DNA of 7,291 bases from an uncultured Flavobacterium sp. (GCF_946482535.1 NZ_CAMLRU010000135.1:1-7291); one strand, 5' to 3'; counted from the stretch's first letter, positions 1 to 5,475 are shown. Translations and numbers: made by a program. Notes: a model not told the origin generated them from the sequence alone.

Positions 1-62
1 CACTTTATATATTGTAATGTAAGAACGTATTGTTTGATTTGGTTAGACAATATTAGCACAAA

Positions 63-151
63 CATCGATTAAAACACAAATAAAATCGATGAAATACACA
101 TTTTTATATTTATAATAAGATATTTTCTTACTTATATGCATTTTATCGATG
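63..151. repeat. Cluster of three ATCGAT motifs in an AT-rich intergenic stretch
   Basis: ATCGAT occurs at 64-69, 85-90 and 145-150. The first reads CATCGATTAAAA (63-74). The third reads TTTTATCGATG (141-151), which is almost its reverse complement. The second reads TAAAATCGATG (81-91). ATCGAT is itself a palindrome, so the three sites could be operator half-sites for a gene to the left of the window, or a chance cluster in AT-rich DNA. No convincing gene is visible in 1-174. Confidence 0.35.
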
Positions 152-174
152 CTTTTTCGAACCTTTACAAAACT

Positions 175-199
175 AAAAAACCACTCCGAAGAGTGGTTT
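175..199 (-). terminator. Rho-independent terminator with UUCG tetraloop
   Basis: Read on the minus strand, a 9-bp perfect stem AAACCACTC / GAGTGGTTT (plus-strand 178-186 and 191-199) closes on a C(UUCG)G tetraloop, an exceptionally stable RNA loop. The stem runs into a run of T (complement of the A run at 175-180). It starts 20 bases after the stop codon of the minus-strand gene at 220-501. It therefore terminates that gene and insulates it from whatever lies to the left. Confidence 0.9.
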
Positions 200-219
200 C
201 ATTATAGTGACTAAAATAA

Positions 220-501
220 TCAAGCCGATTTATATATTCGGTTAATAGGAATGGAATGTCCTTGCTTTAAAATTACTCTTTGGTCAGTCACTGCCCAAAC
301 AGTTGTTTCTACAACTTTCTTAGATTGACTGTCTTCAAAATAAATTCTGATTTTAGAATGCTCCAAGTTACCCAGAGCCAAAGCCCTATATAATTCGGAA
401 TGCCGCTGTTGGATTTCTTCACGGGTTTGTAATACGTCTGATGAAGGGAAAGAAAGAAGCCGGATAGTCTCTTTCTCAATGGTTTCAAAGTTGGGTTTCA
501 T
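220..501 (-). CDS. Conserved hypothetical 93-residue protein, possible small beta-barrel
   Basis: I do not recognise a named family; it resembles small uncharacterised proteins seen in flavobacteria. The N-terminal half (about 1-45) is charged and probably helical, with TREEIQQRHSELYRALALG as a likely amphipathic helix. The C-terminal half alternates short hydrophobic segments: KIRIYF (51-56), VVETTVWAVTD (63-73), RVILK (75-79) and IPINRI (84-89). This is the pattern of a small Sm/SH3-like barrel. There is no signal peptide or membrane segment, so it is probably cytosolic. It is monocistronic, with its own promoter (541-571) and a strong terminator (175-199), which supports a real gene. The ATG at 499-501 is the natural start, about 33 bases below the predicted transcription start. 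Function is unknown, and the fold is inferred from pattern only. Confidence 0.85.
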   Translation of the reverse strand: MKPNFETIEKETIRLLSFPSSDVLQTREEIQQRHSELYRALALGNLEHSKIRIYFEDSQSKKVVETTVWAVTDQRVILKQGHSIPINRIYKSA

Positions 502-540
502 AATACCAAGATTAAGTTTGTAAATAGATTATGGGTAGAA

Positions 541-571
541 TAAAATTAATAAAATATATTTGTGAACCAAA
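541..571 (-). promoter_or_regulatory. Predicted Bacteroidota-type promoter for the 93-residue protein gene
   Basis: On the minus strand, TTTG (plus 568-571) is followed after exactly 19 bases by TAATTTTA (plus 541-548). The Bacteroidota consensus is TTTG-N19-TAnnTTTG, so 11 of 12 specified positions are matched or nearly so. Transcription would start around 535, giving a leader of roughly 33 bases before the ATG at 501. It overlaps the opposing promoter box at 555-562. Confidence 0.55.
555..562 (+). promoter_or_regulatory. Predicted -7 box for the epimerase/acetyltransferase pair
   Basis: TATATTTG matches the Bacteroidota -7 consensus TAnnTTTG perfectly. There is no good TTTG at the expected -33 position (532-535 reads TGGG), so the promoter may be weak or activator-dependent. 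Transcription would begin near 568, about 30 bases before the TTG start at 599. The box lies inside the spacer of the opposing promoter at 541-571. Confidence 0.45.
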
Positions 572-598
572 TTTTCATTCAAAAAAAGCTAAATAAAA

Positions 599-1453
599 TT
601 GATTACAACTATCTCAAATTCAATACTCTCAGCCAAAATAAATCACAAAGGTGCTGAGCTGATTTCACTTCAAAACAGCAAGACCAAAAGAGAATGCATT
701 TGGGAAGGAAATCCCGAATTTTGGGGTAAACATGCTCCTATTCTATTTCCGATTGTCGGTACTTTAAAAAACAATTCCTATCAATATGATGGTAATAATT
801 ATTCTTTACCGCGTCACGGATTCGCCAGAGATTTTGATTTTCAATTAATTGCTCAAGAAAAGCATAAAGTAGCTTTTTCTTTACATGCCAATGATTTGAC
901 TTTTAATGTTTTTCCTTTTAATTTTGAGTTGCAAGTCATTTACACTTTAGAAAAATCCGAATTAATAACAACTTTTAAAGTCATTAATAATGACCAAAAA
1001 AAGATGCCTTTTTCTCTCGGCGGACATCCGGCTTTTGCCTTGCAAAATAAGTTAGAAAACTACAGTCTGCTATTTGAATCGGATGAAAAATTAAACAGTT
1101 ACCCACTCGAAAACGATTTGCTATCGGACAAAACAAAAAACATCGAGTTAAAAAACAAGCAATTACCACTTACCTACTCCCTATTTGAAAATGATGCTTT
1201 GGTTTTTAAATCATTACAATCAAAACAAATTCAAATACTGGAAAATCAGGTTCCGATTTTGAATTTTAAGTTCAAGGACTTTCCCAATTTCGGCATTTGG
1301 ACCAAACATAATGCACCGTTTATTTGCTTAGAACCTTGGTTGGGCTATGCGGATACGGTCAATGCCAATGGAAATTTATTGGAAAAAGAAGGTACTCAAT
1401 TAGTAGAAAGTAATTCCAGTAAAACATATAGTTTTAGCATAGAAATTATCTAA
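599..1453 (+). CDS. Aldose 1-epimerase family protein (galactose mutarotase-like, LacX type)
   Basis: This probably interconverts alpha and beta anomers of an aldose or sugar phosphate in the cytosol; the substrate cannot be told from sequence. The family's landmarks are present in order: a start like other members (MITTISN, then KGAELISLQ at 17-25), HGFAR at 73-77 with His73, GGHPAF at 141-146 with His143, and CLEPWLGYAD at 243-252 with Glu245. The two histidines and the glutamate correspond to the substrate-binding and catalytic positions of the GalM superfold. At 284 residues it fits the shorter LacX/YihR-like branch rather than longer secreted GalM enzymes, and it has no signal peptide. 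The start codon is TTG (599-601). No ATG or GTG fits, and the protein aligns with family N-termini from this codon. It lies 19 bases before the acetyltransferase gene, so the two are probably co-transcribed. Confidence 0.9.
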   Translation: MITTISNSILSAKINHKGAELISLQNSKTKRECIWEGNPEFWGKHAPILFPIVGTLKNNSYQYDGNNYSLPRHGFARDFDFQLIAQEKHKVAFSLHANDLTFNVFPFNFELQVIYTLEKSELITTFKVINNDQKKMPFSLGGHPAFALQNKLENYSLLFESDEKLNSYPLENDLLSDKTKNIELKNKQLPLTYSLFENDALVFKSLQSKQIQILENQVPILNFKFKDFPNFGIWTKHNAPFICLEPWLGYADTVNANGNLLEKEGTQLVESNSSKTYSFSIEII

Positions 1454-1472
1454 ATTTACAAAAAACAACTCT

Positions 1473-2033
1473 ATGCTTACCATCAATTTCCATCCTTTTC
1501 AAAACCTGGAAACCGAGCGTTTACTATTGCGCCGCATTGACGAAAACGATGTTGAAGAAGTTTTTGCCCTTAGAAGTAATCCCGAAATCATGAAGTATAT
1601 TCCCAGACCTTTGGCTAAAACCAAGGAAGAGGCTTTAGAACATATTGCCATGATTGAAGAAAAAATCATTAGTAATGTTGGTATCAATTGGGGAATTACC
1701 ATCAAAGGCAACAACAAAATCATTGGCATCATTGGGCATTACAGAATTCAGCCCGAAAATCATCGTGCCGAAATAGGCTATATGTCGTTACCCGAATACA
1801 ACGGTAAAGGTTATATCACCGAAGCCATAAAAGCAGTTGTCGCCTATGGTTTCGAACAAATGAATCTACATTCCATAGAAGCGGTAATTGATCCGGAAAA
1901 TATCGCTTCAGAAAAAGTTTTGTTAAAAAACGGCTTTGTAAAAGAAGCCCATATTTTAGAAAATGAGTTGTGGGAAGGAAAATTTTTGGACACTGTTATC
2001 TACTCGTTATTGAAAAGAAACTTCCAAAAATAA
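1473..2033 (+). CDS. GNAT family N-acetyltransferase (RimJ/RimL-like)
   Basis: This is an acetyl-CoA-dependent N-acetyltransferase of the Acetyltransf_3 (RimJ/RimL) type, acting on a protein N-terminus or small amine; the substrate is unknown. The N-terminus carries the typical LETERLLLRRIDENDVEEV (12-30), and the strand IGIIGHYRI (84-92) precedes the core. EIGYMSLPEYNGKGYITEA (100-118) holds the acetyl-CoA pyrophosphate loop (N110-G-K-G-Y114). IDPENIASEKVLLKNGFVKE (139-158) is the C-terminal signature with Asn143 and Ser146. At 186 residues it is the usual full length. The ATG at 1473 follows the epimerase stop by 19 A-rich bases, indicating an operon. Its TAA is immediately followed by the reverse-strand stop of the VF530 gene. 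Confidence 0.92.
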   Translation: MLTINFHPFQNLETERLLLRRIDENDVEEVFALRSNPEIMKYIPRPLAKTKEEALEHIAMIEEKIISNVGINWGITIKGNNKIIGIIGHYRIQPENHRAEIGYMSLPEYNGKGYITEAIKAVVAYGFEQMNLHSIEAVIDPENIASEKVLLKNGFVKEAHILENELWEGKFLDTVIYSLLKRNFQK

Positions 2034-2267
2034 TTATCGTTGGCCAAACTTAGGAAGCGTACGAATATACAACTCCTCTACTTGCTTTCTGGCCCAATCG
2101 GTTTTGCGTAAAAATGTCAAACTCGATTTAATACTCGGATTGTTGTTAAAACATCTAATCTTAATCAACTCACCCAAAGTATCAAAACCATAATAGTCTA
2201 CCAGTTGCTCCAACATTTTTTGAAGGGTAATTCCATGAAGCGGATTATTGACCTGCTTGTTTTCCAT
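2034..2267 (-). CDS. VF530 family small DNA-binding protein (DUF2132)
   Basis: The family is named for Vibrio fischeri VF530, a small helical protein described as DNA-binding; its cellular role is not known. The family signature covers nearly all 77 residues: [16 protein letters not shown] (8-23), [16 protein letters not shown] (25-40), [16 protein letters not shown] (41-56) and [10 protein letters not shown] (58-67). Length is normal. The only upstream Met is the ATG at 2265-2267, and the next Met is inside the conserved domain, so this start is required. It abuts the acetyltransferase gene tail-to-tail with no intervening base and no terminator. A -7-like box lies only 4 bases before the ATG, so the mRNA may be leaderless or may depend on readthrough. 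Confidence 0.9.
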   Translation of the reverse strand: MENKQVNNPLHGITLQKMLEQLVDYYGFDTLGELIKIRCFNNNPSIKSSLTFLRKTDWARKQVEELYIRTLPKFGQR

Positions 2268-2271
2268 CGCA

Positions 2272-2279
2272 CAAAAATA
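2272..2279 (-). promoter_or_regulatory. Possible -7 box immediately before the VF530 gene
   Basis: On the minus strand TATTTTTG matches TAnnTTTG and ends 4 bases before the ATG. The expected -33 position (plus 2299-2302) reads GGCG and lies in a terminator stem, so the match may be coincidental. If used, the transcript would start at or very near the initiation codon. Confidence 0.3.
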
Positions 2280-2287
2280 AGGGTTTC

Positions 2288-2324
2288 AAAATAAAAACCG
2301 CCAATCAATCAAGAGAGGCGGTTT
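2288..2324 (-). terminator. Rho-independent terminator of the outer-membrane barrel gene
   Basis: Read on the minus strand, AAACCGCC (plus 2317-2324) pairs with GGCGGTTT (plus 2295-2302) in an 8-bp GC-rich stem around a 14-base loop, followed by a T-rich tail (TTTTTATTTT). It starts 45 bases after the stop of the gene at 2369-3007. A second small hairpin (CCGAT/ATCGG, 2330-2342, loop AAA) sits between that gene and the terminator. On the plus strand the same stem lacks a clear U tract. Confidence 0.8.
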
Positions 2325-2368
2325 AAATTCCGATAAAATCGGCTTAAAACTTATAACTATTAATTTAA

Positions 2369-3007
2369 TTAAAACACAAACTTAAATCCGAATGATAAAG
2401 GTGTTGTTAAGTTTGGCATACTTCCTCCCAATGCGTTAACATAGATAGGGTCTGCTGTAGCTACGTGAGCTAATGAGAAATTGTTAATGGTTGTTTTGTC
2501 ACCACCGTCAGGTTTGATAGTAGTTGAAGTAAAATTGGCTAAGTCATAAGAAAACTCAACTGAGAAATTCTTAGTTACGAAGAAATCAAAACCACCAGAC
2601 ATGGCTACTCCAAATTGGGTTACTTTAGTATCTGCTTCTTTTTCTTTACCGGAGATAATAGGCGTAGCCAATTGTCCGAAGAAGTAGAAATTACCGGCAA
2701 TATTCCAATATTTTCTCACTAATGGTTCTACCACCATTAAGTTTGTATTGGCATTAGTAACTGAACCGGATTCAGATTTGATATTCATAATACCAACACC
2801 GGCTCCAACAGCAACTGATGGCGTTACGAATGTTCCAACGATTGGAATAACCGATAAGTTGGTAGCGGTATCATCACCGGTTTTTGTTTGTTGGTAACCA
2901 AATTGTGAAGTGGCGAACCAAGCGCCTTGTAATCCTTTACTTTGTTCTTGTGCTTGAGCAGTTAAACCAAAAAAAGCTAATCCTGCAACTAATAATAATT
3001 TTTTCAT
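2369..3007 (-). CDS. Outer membrane beta-barrel protein (OmpX/OmpA-barrel-like)
   Basis: This is a secreted porin-like or structural barrel of the outer membrane; its ligand or specific role is unknown. Residues 1-19 form a classic signal peptide: MKK, a hydrophobic core LLLVAGLAFFGL, and cleavage after AQA with Gln20 as the first mature residue. The mature part alternates hydrophobic and polar residues in strand-length segments, for example GAWFATSQFGY (28-38), VAVGAGVGIMNI (66-77), NFYFFGQLAT (106-115), FGVAMSGGFDFFV (132-144), FSVEFSYDLANF (148-159) and the terminal LSFGFKFVF (204-212). It ends in Phe, as the BAM recognition signal usually does. About eight strands fit 193 mature residues. 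It is monocistronic, with its own terminator downstream and a -7-like box upstream. I do not know a gene name. Confidence 0.88.
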   Translation of the reverse strand: MKKLLLVAGLAFFGLTAQAQEQSKGLQGAWFATSQFGYQQTKTGDDTATNLSVIPIVGTFVTPSVAVGAGVGIMNIKSESGSVTNANTNLMVVEPLVRKYWNIAGNFYFFGQLATPIISGKEKEADTKVTQFGVAMSGGFDFFVTKNFSVEFSYDLANFTSTTIKPDGGDKTTINNFSLAHVATADPIYVNALGGSMPNLTTPLSFGFKFVF

Positions 3008-3035
3008 TTTGATTTGTTAGTTTAAAATTATACCC

Positions 3036-3043
3036 CAAAATTA
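3036..3043 (-). promoter_or_regulatory. Predicted -7 box for the outer-membrane barrel gene
   Basis: TAATTTTG on the minus strand matches TAnnTTTG exactly. Transcription would begin around 3030, leaving a leader of about 20 bases before the ATG at 3007. The expected -33 site reads GTTT, one base out of register with TTTG, so the match there is weak. Confidence 0.45.
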
Positions 3044-3145
3044 GTCCTAACAATTCCCTGAAAAACTGACAAAAATCATAGTTTAAACATTTTTTTTATT
3101 GATAATTTCATCCCAATTTCAGTGCAGAATTAAGCATTAGTTTAC

Positions 3146-3153
3146 TACATTTG
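3146..3153 (+). promoter_or_regulatory. Predicted -7 box for smpB
   Basis: TACATTTG matches TAnnTTTG exactly and ends 7 bases before the smpB ATG. Transcription would then start at or within about three bases of the initiation codon. No clear TTTG is present at the -33 position (3123-3126 reads TGCA). Confidence 0.42.
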
Positions 3154-3160
3154 CCATCCG

Positions 3161-3613
3161 ATGTTGAAAACCGTAAACATATTAAACAAACGCGCCAAGT
3201 TCGATTACGAAATAATCGAAACTTACACGGCCGGTATTGTCCTAACCGGAACCGAAATCAAATCGATTCGTTTGGGAAAAGCCAATATTACCGAAGGTTT
3301 CTGCGAATTTCACAACGGAGAGTTATTCGCCATCAATACCCAAATTGACGAATACTTATACGGCAACCAGTTCAATCACAAGGCCAAAAGCGAACGCAAA
3401 CTGTTGCTCAACAAAAGAGAGTTAAAAAAACTCGAAAGAAGTATTGATACCAAAGGTTTGACCATTATTCCGTTAAAATTGTTTACGAACGAAAAAGGAA
3501 TAGCCAAATTGGATATCGGACTTTGTCGCGGAAAGAAAACCTATGACAAACGCGAAAGTCTTAAAGAACAAGATGTAAAGCGGGATATAGATAGAATTAA
3601 AAAGTCTTTCTAA
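3161..3613 (+). CDS. smpB: SsrA-binding protein SmpB (trans-translation)
   Basis: SmpB binds the tRNA-like domain of tmRNA (SsrA), delivers it to ribosomes stalled without a stop codon, and thereby tags the nascent peptide and releases the ribosome. Family motifs appear in order: [10 protein letters not shown] (9-18), the [15 protein letters not shown] core (23-37), [14 protein letters not shown] (72-85), [11 protein letters not shown] (98-108) and GKKTYDKRE (124-132). The basic C-terminal tail (133-150, [15 protein letters not shown]) forms a helix in the ribosomal decoding site in known structures. At 150 residues the length is standard. The ATG at 3161 gives the usual N-terminus. The TAA (3611-3613) overlaps the stop codon of pcm on the other strand. 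No tmRNA gene is visible in the window. Confidence 0.98.
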   Translation: MLKTVNILNKRAKFDYEIIETYTAGIVLTGTEIKSIRLGKANITEGFCEFHNGELFAINTQIDEYLYGNQFNHKAKSERKLLLNKRELKKLERSIDTKGLTIIPLKLFTNEKGIAKLDIGLCRGKKTYDKRESLKEQDVKRDIDRIKKSF

Positions 3614-4251
3614 TTTTTATCTTCCAATAAAGGCACAAATCGAAATTCTCCGAATTCGTGTTTCTCAAATTGGGTTTCATTTTTACGAATTAGCATCGTC
3701 ATGATTTGCTCGCCTTCACCTAACGGAATAACTAATCTTCCTCCTATTTTTAATTGTGCCATTAACGGTTTGGGAATAATCGGAGCGCCGGCTGTTACTA
3801 TAATACTATCAAACGGAGCGTAATTCGGTAAACCTTTATAGCCATCACCAAAAGATAAGTGTTTCGGGCGAATACCCATCTTTGGCAATAAAGCCGAAGT
3901 AATTTTAAACAACTCGTTTTGTCTTTCCACCGAATAGACTTTGGCACCCATAGCCACCAAAACCGCGGTTTGATAACCTGAACCGGTTCCGATTTCTAAA
4001 ATCTTATCGTCTTTCTTGACTTGCAACAATTGGGTTTGAAAAGCCACCGTATAAGGTTGTGAAATGGTTTGACCGGCGGCAATGGGAAAAGCTTTGTCTT
4101 GATAAGCAAAGTCTTCAAAACTCGAATTCAAGAATAAATGTCGCGGAATGCGTTTAATGGCTTCCAATACGTTTTTATCAGTAATGCCTTTTTCTTCCAG
4201 CAACTTGGCCAACTTATTACGTAATCCTTGATGTTTAGCGGTATCTTTCAA
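3610..4251 (-). CDS. pcm: Protein-L-isoaspartate O-methyltransferase
   Basis: This enzyme uses S-adenosylmethionine to methylate isoaspartyl residues in aged proteins, starting their repair to aspartate in the cytosol. Diagnostic motifs are the PCMT signature [12 protein letters not shown] (59-70), the SAM-binding motif [13 protein letters not shown] (85-96), the acidic end of the next strand YSVER (106-110), [11 protein letters not shown] (147-157) and the C-terminal RFVPLLED (204-211). At 213 residues it is the normal Pcm size. The start codon is TTG (minus strand, 4249-4251). The frame upstream has no ATG or GTG before a stop at 4285-4287, and the N-terminus [11 protein letters not shown] fits the family. 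It converges with smpB with overlapping stops and diverges from the oxidoreductase gene. Confidence 0.96.
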   Translation of the reverse strand: MKDTAKHQGLRNKLAKLLEEKGITDKNVLEAIKRIPRHLFLNSSFEDFAYQDKAFPIAAGQTISQPYTVAFQTQLLQVKKDDKILEIGTGSGYQTAVLVAMGAKVYSVERQNELFKITSALLPKMGIRPKHLSFGDGYKGLPNYAPFDSIIVTAGAPIIPKPLMAQLKIGGRLVIPLGEGEQIMTMLIRKNETQFEKHEFGEFRFVPLLEDKN

Positions 4252-4272
4252 AGTAGGTTGAGATTTATTTGG

Positions 4273-4304
4273 TAAAAATAGAAGTTAAAATTCCAAAAAG
4301 CAAA
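4273..4304 (-). promoter_or_regulatory. Possible promoter for pcm
   Basis: On the minus strand TTTG (plus 4301-4304) precedes TATTTTTA (plus 4273-4280) by 20 bases, close to TTTG-N19-TAnnTTTG with one mismatch at the last base. Transcription would start near 4266, leaving about 15 bases before the TTG start at 4251. The -33 element lies inside the left arm of the palindrome at 4287-4446. Confidence 0.4.
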
Positions 4305-4446
4305 TACCAAATGACAAATAAAAACGCAAAAGAACAAACATCAAAATTCAAACTAACTTTTATAAAAATCACTAAAATACTCTTTTGAAATTTGAATATT
4401 GAATATTGAAGTTTATTTGGAATTTGTTATTTAAGATTTGAATTTT
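4287..4446. repeat. Imperfect long inverted repeat between pcm and the oxidoreductase gene
   Basis: The left arm (about 4287-4323, starting AAAATTCCAAAAAGC) and the reverse complement of the right arm (about 4411-4446, ending GATTTGAATTTT) agree at roughly 28 of 36 positions by eye. Agreement includes AAAATTC, AAATA, CAAAT and CAAATAAA. The arms are made from short reiterated words (CAAAT, TTTGAAT), and GAATATT repeats around 4394-4408. This resembles palindromic intergenic elements that I associate with flavobacterial genomes. It takes up most of the 246-bp intergenic region 4252-4497, which contains no gene. The two flanking promoters lie at its edges. Confidence 0.55.
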
Positions 4447-4451
4447 AAAGC

Positions 4452-4482
4452 ATTGCTATTTCTTGTTTAATTACTATTTTTG
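4452..4482 (+). promoter_or_regulatory. Predicted promoter for the oxidoreductase operon
   Basis: ATTG (4452-4455) precedes TATTTTTG (4475-4482) by exactly 19 bases. The -7 box is a perfect TAnnTTTG and the -33 matches TTTG at three of four bases. Transcription would begin around 4488, about 10 bases before the ATG at 4498. This excludes the alternative TTG start at 4480, which lies inside the -7 box. Confidence 0.6.
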
Positions 4483-4497
4483 GTAAAATTTATCTCT

Positions 4498-5472
4498 ATG
4501 CTCAAAGTTGGCGTTTTAGGTGCCGGTCACCTCGGAAAAATACACTTGCGATTACTACAACAATCTGAAAAATATGAACTCGTTGGTTTTTATGATGAAA
4601 ACCCCGAATATGCCGAAAAAATTGCGGCCGAGTTTGGATACAAACGATTTGATACCATAGCCAAATTAATCCACGCGGTTGATGTGATAGATATTGTAAC
4701 ACCTACGCTTTCCCATTATAAATGTGCCAAGGTTTCCATCAAATCGGGCAAACACGTTTTTATCGAAAAACCTATCGCTACTACCGTAGAAGAAGCTGAG
4801 GAAATCATTGCTTTGGCCAAAGAATACAATGTAAAAGGTCAGGTTGGTCACGTAGAAAGATTCAATCCTGCTTTTATAGCAGTAAAAAATCAAATCGACA
4901 ATCCGATGTTTATTGAAACCCATCGTTTGGCCGAGTTCAATCCGCGTGGTACTGATGTTCCGGTGGTATTGGACTTGATGATACACGATATCGATGCGAT
5001 TTTGAGTGTGGTCAAATCAAAAGTGAAATCGGTTCATGCCAGCGGTGTTTCAGTATTGAGTCAATCGCCTGATATTGCCAATGCTCGTATCGAATTTGAA
5101 AATGGCTGTGTGGCCAATATTACTTCGAGCCGCATTTCGATGAAAAATATGCGCAAATCGCGATTCTTCCAAAAAGATGCTTATATCTCAGTAGACTATT
5201 TAGATAAAATTTGTGAAGTGGTAAAAATGAAAGAAGCTCCCGAAATTCCGGGCGATTTCGATATGATTTTGCAAAATGCCGAAGGGGAAAAAAAACAAAT
5301 CTATTTCGCCAATCCCGAAGTAGCACCGAACAATGCCATCTTAGACGAATTAGAAACTTTTGCCGATGCCATCAATAATAATACATCTCCGGTAGTAACC
5401 TTAGAAGACGGCACCGAAGCCTTGAGAGTGGCTTATATGATTATTGACTCGATGGAAAAATCTTCAAAATAG
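4498..5472 (+). CDS. Gfo/Idh/MocA family NAD(P)-dependent oxidoreductase, GnnA-like
   Basis: This is a Rossmann-fold sugar oxidoreductase, probably cytosolic. The N-terminal domain has GAGHLG (8-13) for dinucleotide binding, the acidic residue of VGFYDE (29-34) at the ribose position, and the family signature GKHVFIEKPIA (84-94) with Lys91. The C-terminal domain has GHVERFNPA (117-125), RGTDVPVVLDLMIHDIDAIL (150-169) and ANARIEFENGCVANITSSR (194-212). This set closely resembles UDP-N-acetylglucosamine 3-dehydrogenases of the GnnA type, which feed amide-linked lipid A synthesis. That is recall-based, no GnnB partner is visible, and other sugar substrates are possible. I start the gene at ATG 4498 (324 residues), not at the in-frame TTG at 4480, because the promoter box overlaps the latter. 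The stop is 3 bases before the CPBP gene, so they are co-transcribed. Confidence 0.9.
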   Translation: MLKVGVLGAGHLGKIHLRLLQQSEKYELVGFYDENPEYAEKIAAEFGYKRFDTIAKLIHAVDVIDIVTPTLSHYKCAKVSIKSGKHVFIEKPIATTVEEAEEIIALAKEYNVKGQVGHVERFNPAFIAVKNQIDNPMFIETHRLAEFNPRGTDVPVVLDLMIHDIDAILSVVKSKVKSVHASGVSVLSQSPDIANARIEFENGCVANITSSRISMKNMRKSRFFQKDAYISVDYLDKICEVVKMKEAPEIPGDFDMILQNAEGEKKQIYFANPEVAPNNAILDELETFADAINNNTSPVVTLEDGTEALRVAYMIIDSMEKSSK

Positions 5473-5475
5473 CGA

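Noticed and set aside
1..72. Frame open from the left edge on the plus strand to TAA at 70-72, and a minus-strand frame from an ATG at 63-65 that stays open to the left edge
   Set aside because: Each is under 25 codons, has AT-driven composition and shows no recognisable motif. Neither can be distinguished from chance without sequence to the left.
984..1169. Minus-strand open frame of 61 codons inside the epimerase gene
   Set aside because: It is antisense to a well-supported gene, low in complexity and without family motifs.
1499..1732. Minus-strand open frame of 77 codons inside the acetyltransferase gene
   Set aside because: Its hydrophobic, Ser/Met-rich translation is what the complement of a GNAT coding frame yields. 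It has no promoter or start context.
2330..2342. Small CCGAT/ATCGG hairpin as a separate terminator
   Set aside because: The stem is only 5 bp with no T tract. The stronger hairpin at 2288-2324 explains termination.
3151..3348. Plus-strand open frame of 65 codons overlapping the start of smpB
   Set aside because: It is out of frame with smpB, Arg/Asn-rich, starts inside the promoter box and has no homology signal.
4252..4497. CRISPR-like or tandem repeat array in the AT-rich intergenic region
   Set aside because: The repeats are short, degenerate words in inverted arrangement, without regular spacing or unique spacers.
4502..5326. Three minus-strand open frames (4502-4702, 4666-4986, 5120-5326) within the oxidoreductase gene
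   Set aside because: They are antisense shadows of a gene with complete family motifs. Their translations show no domain.
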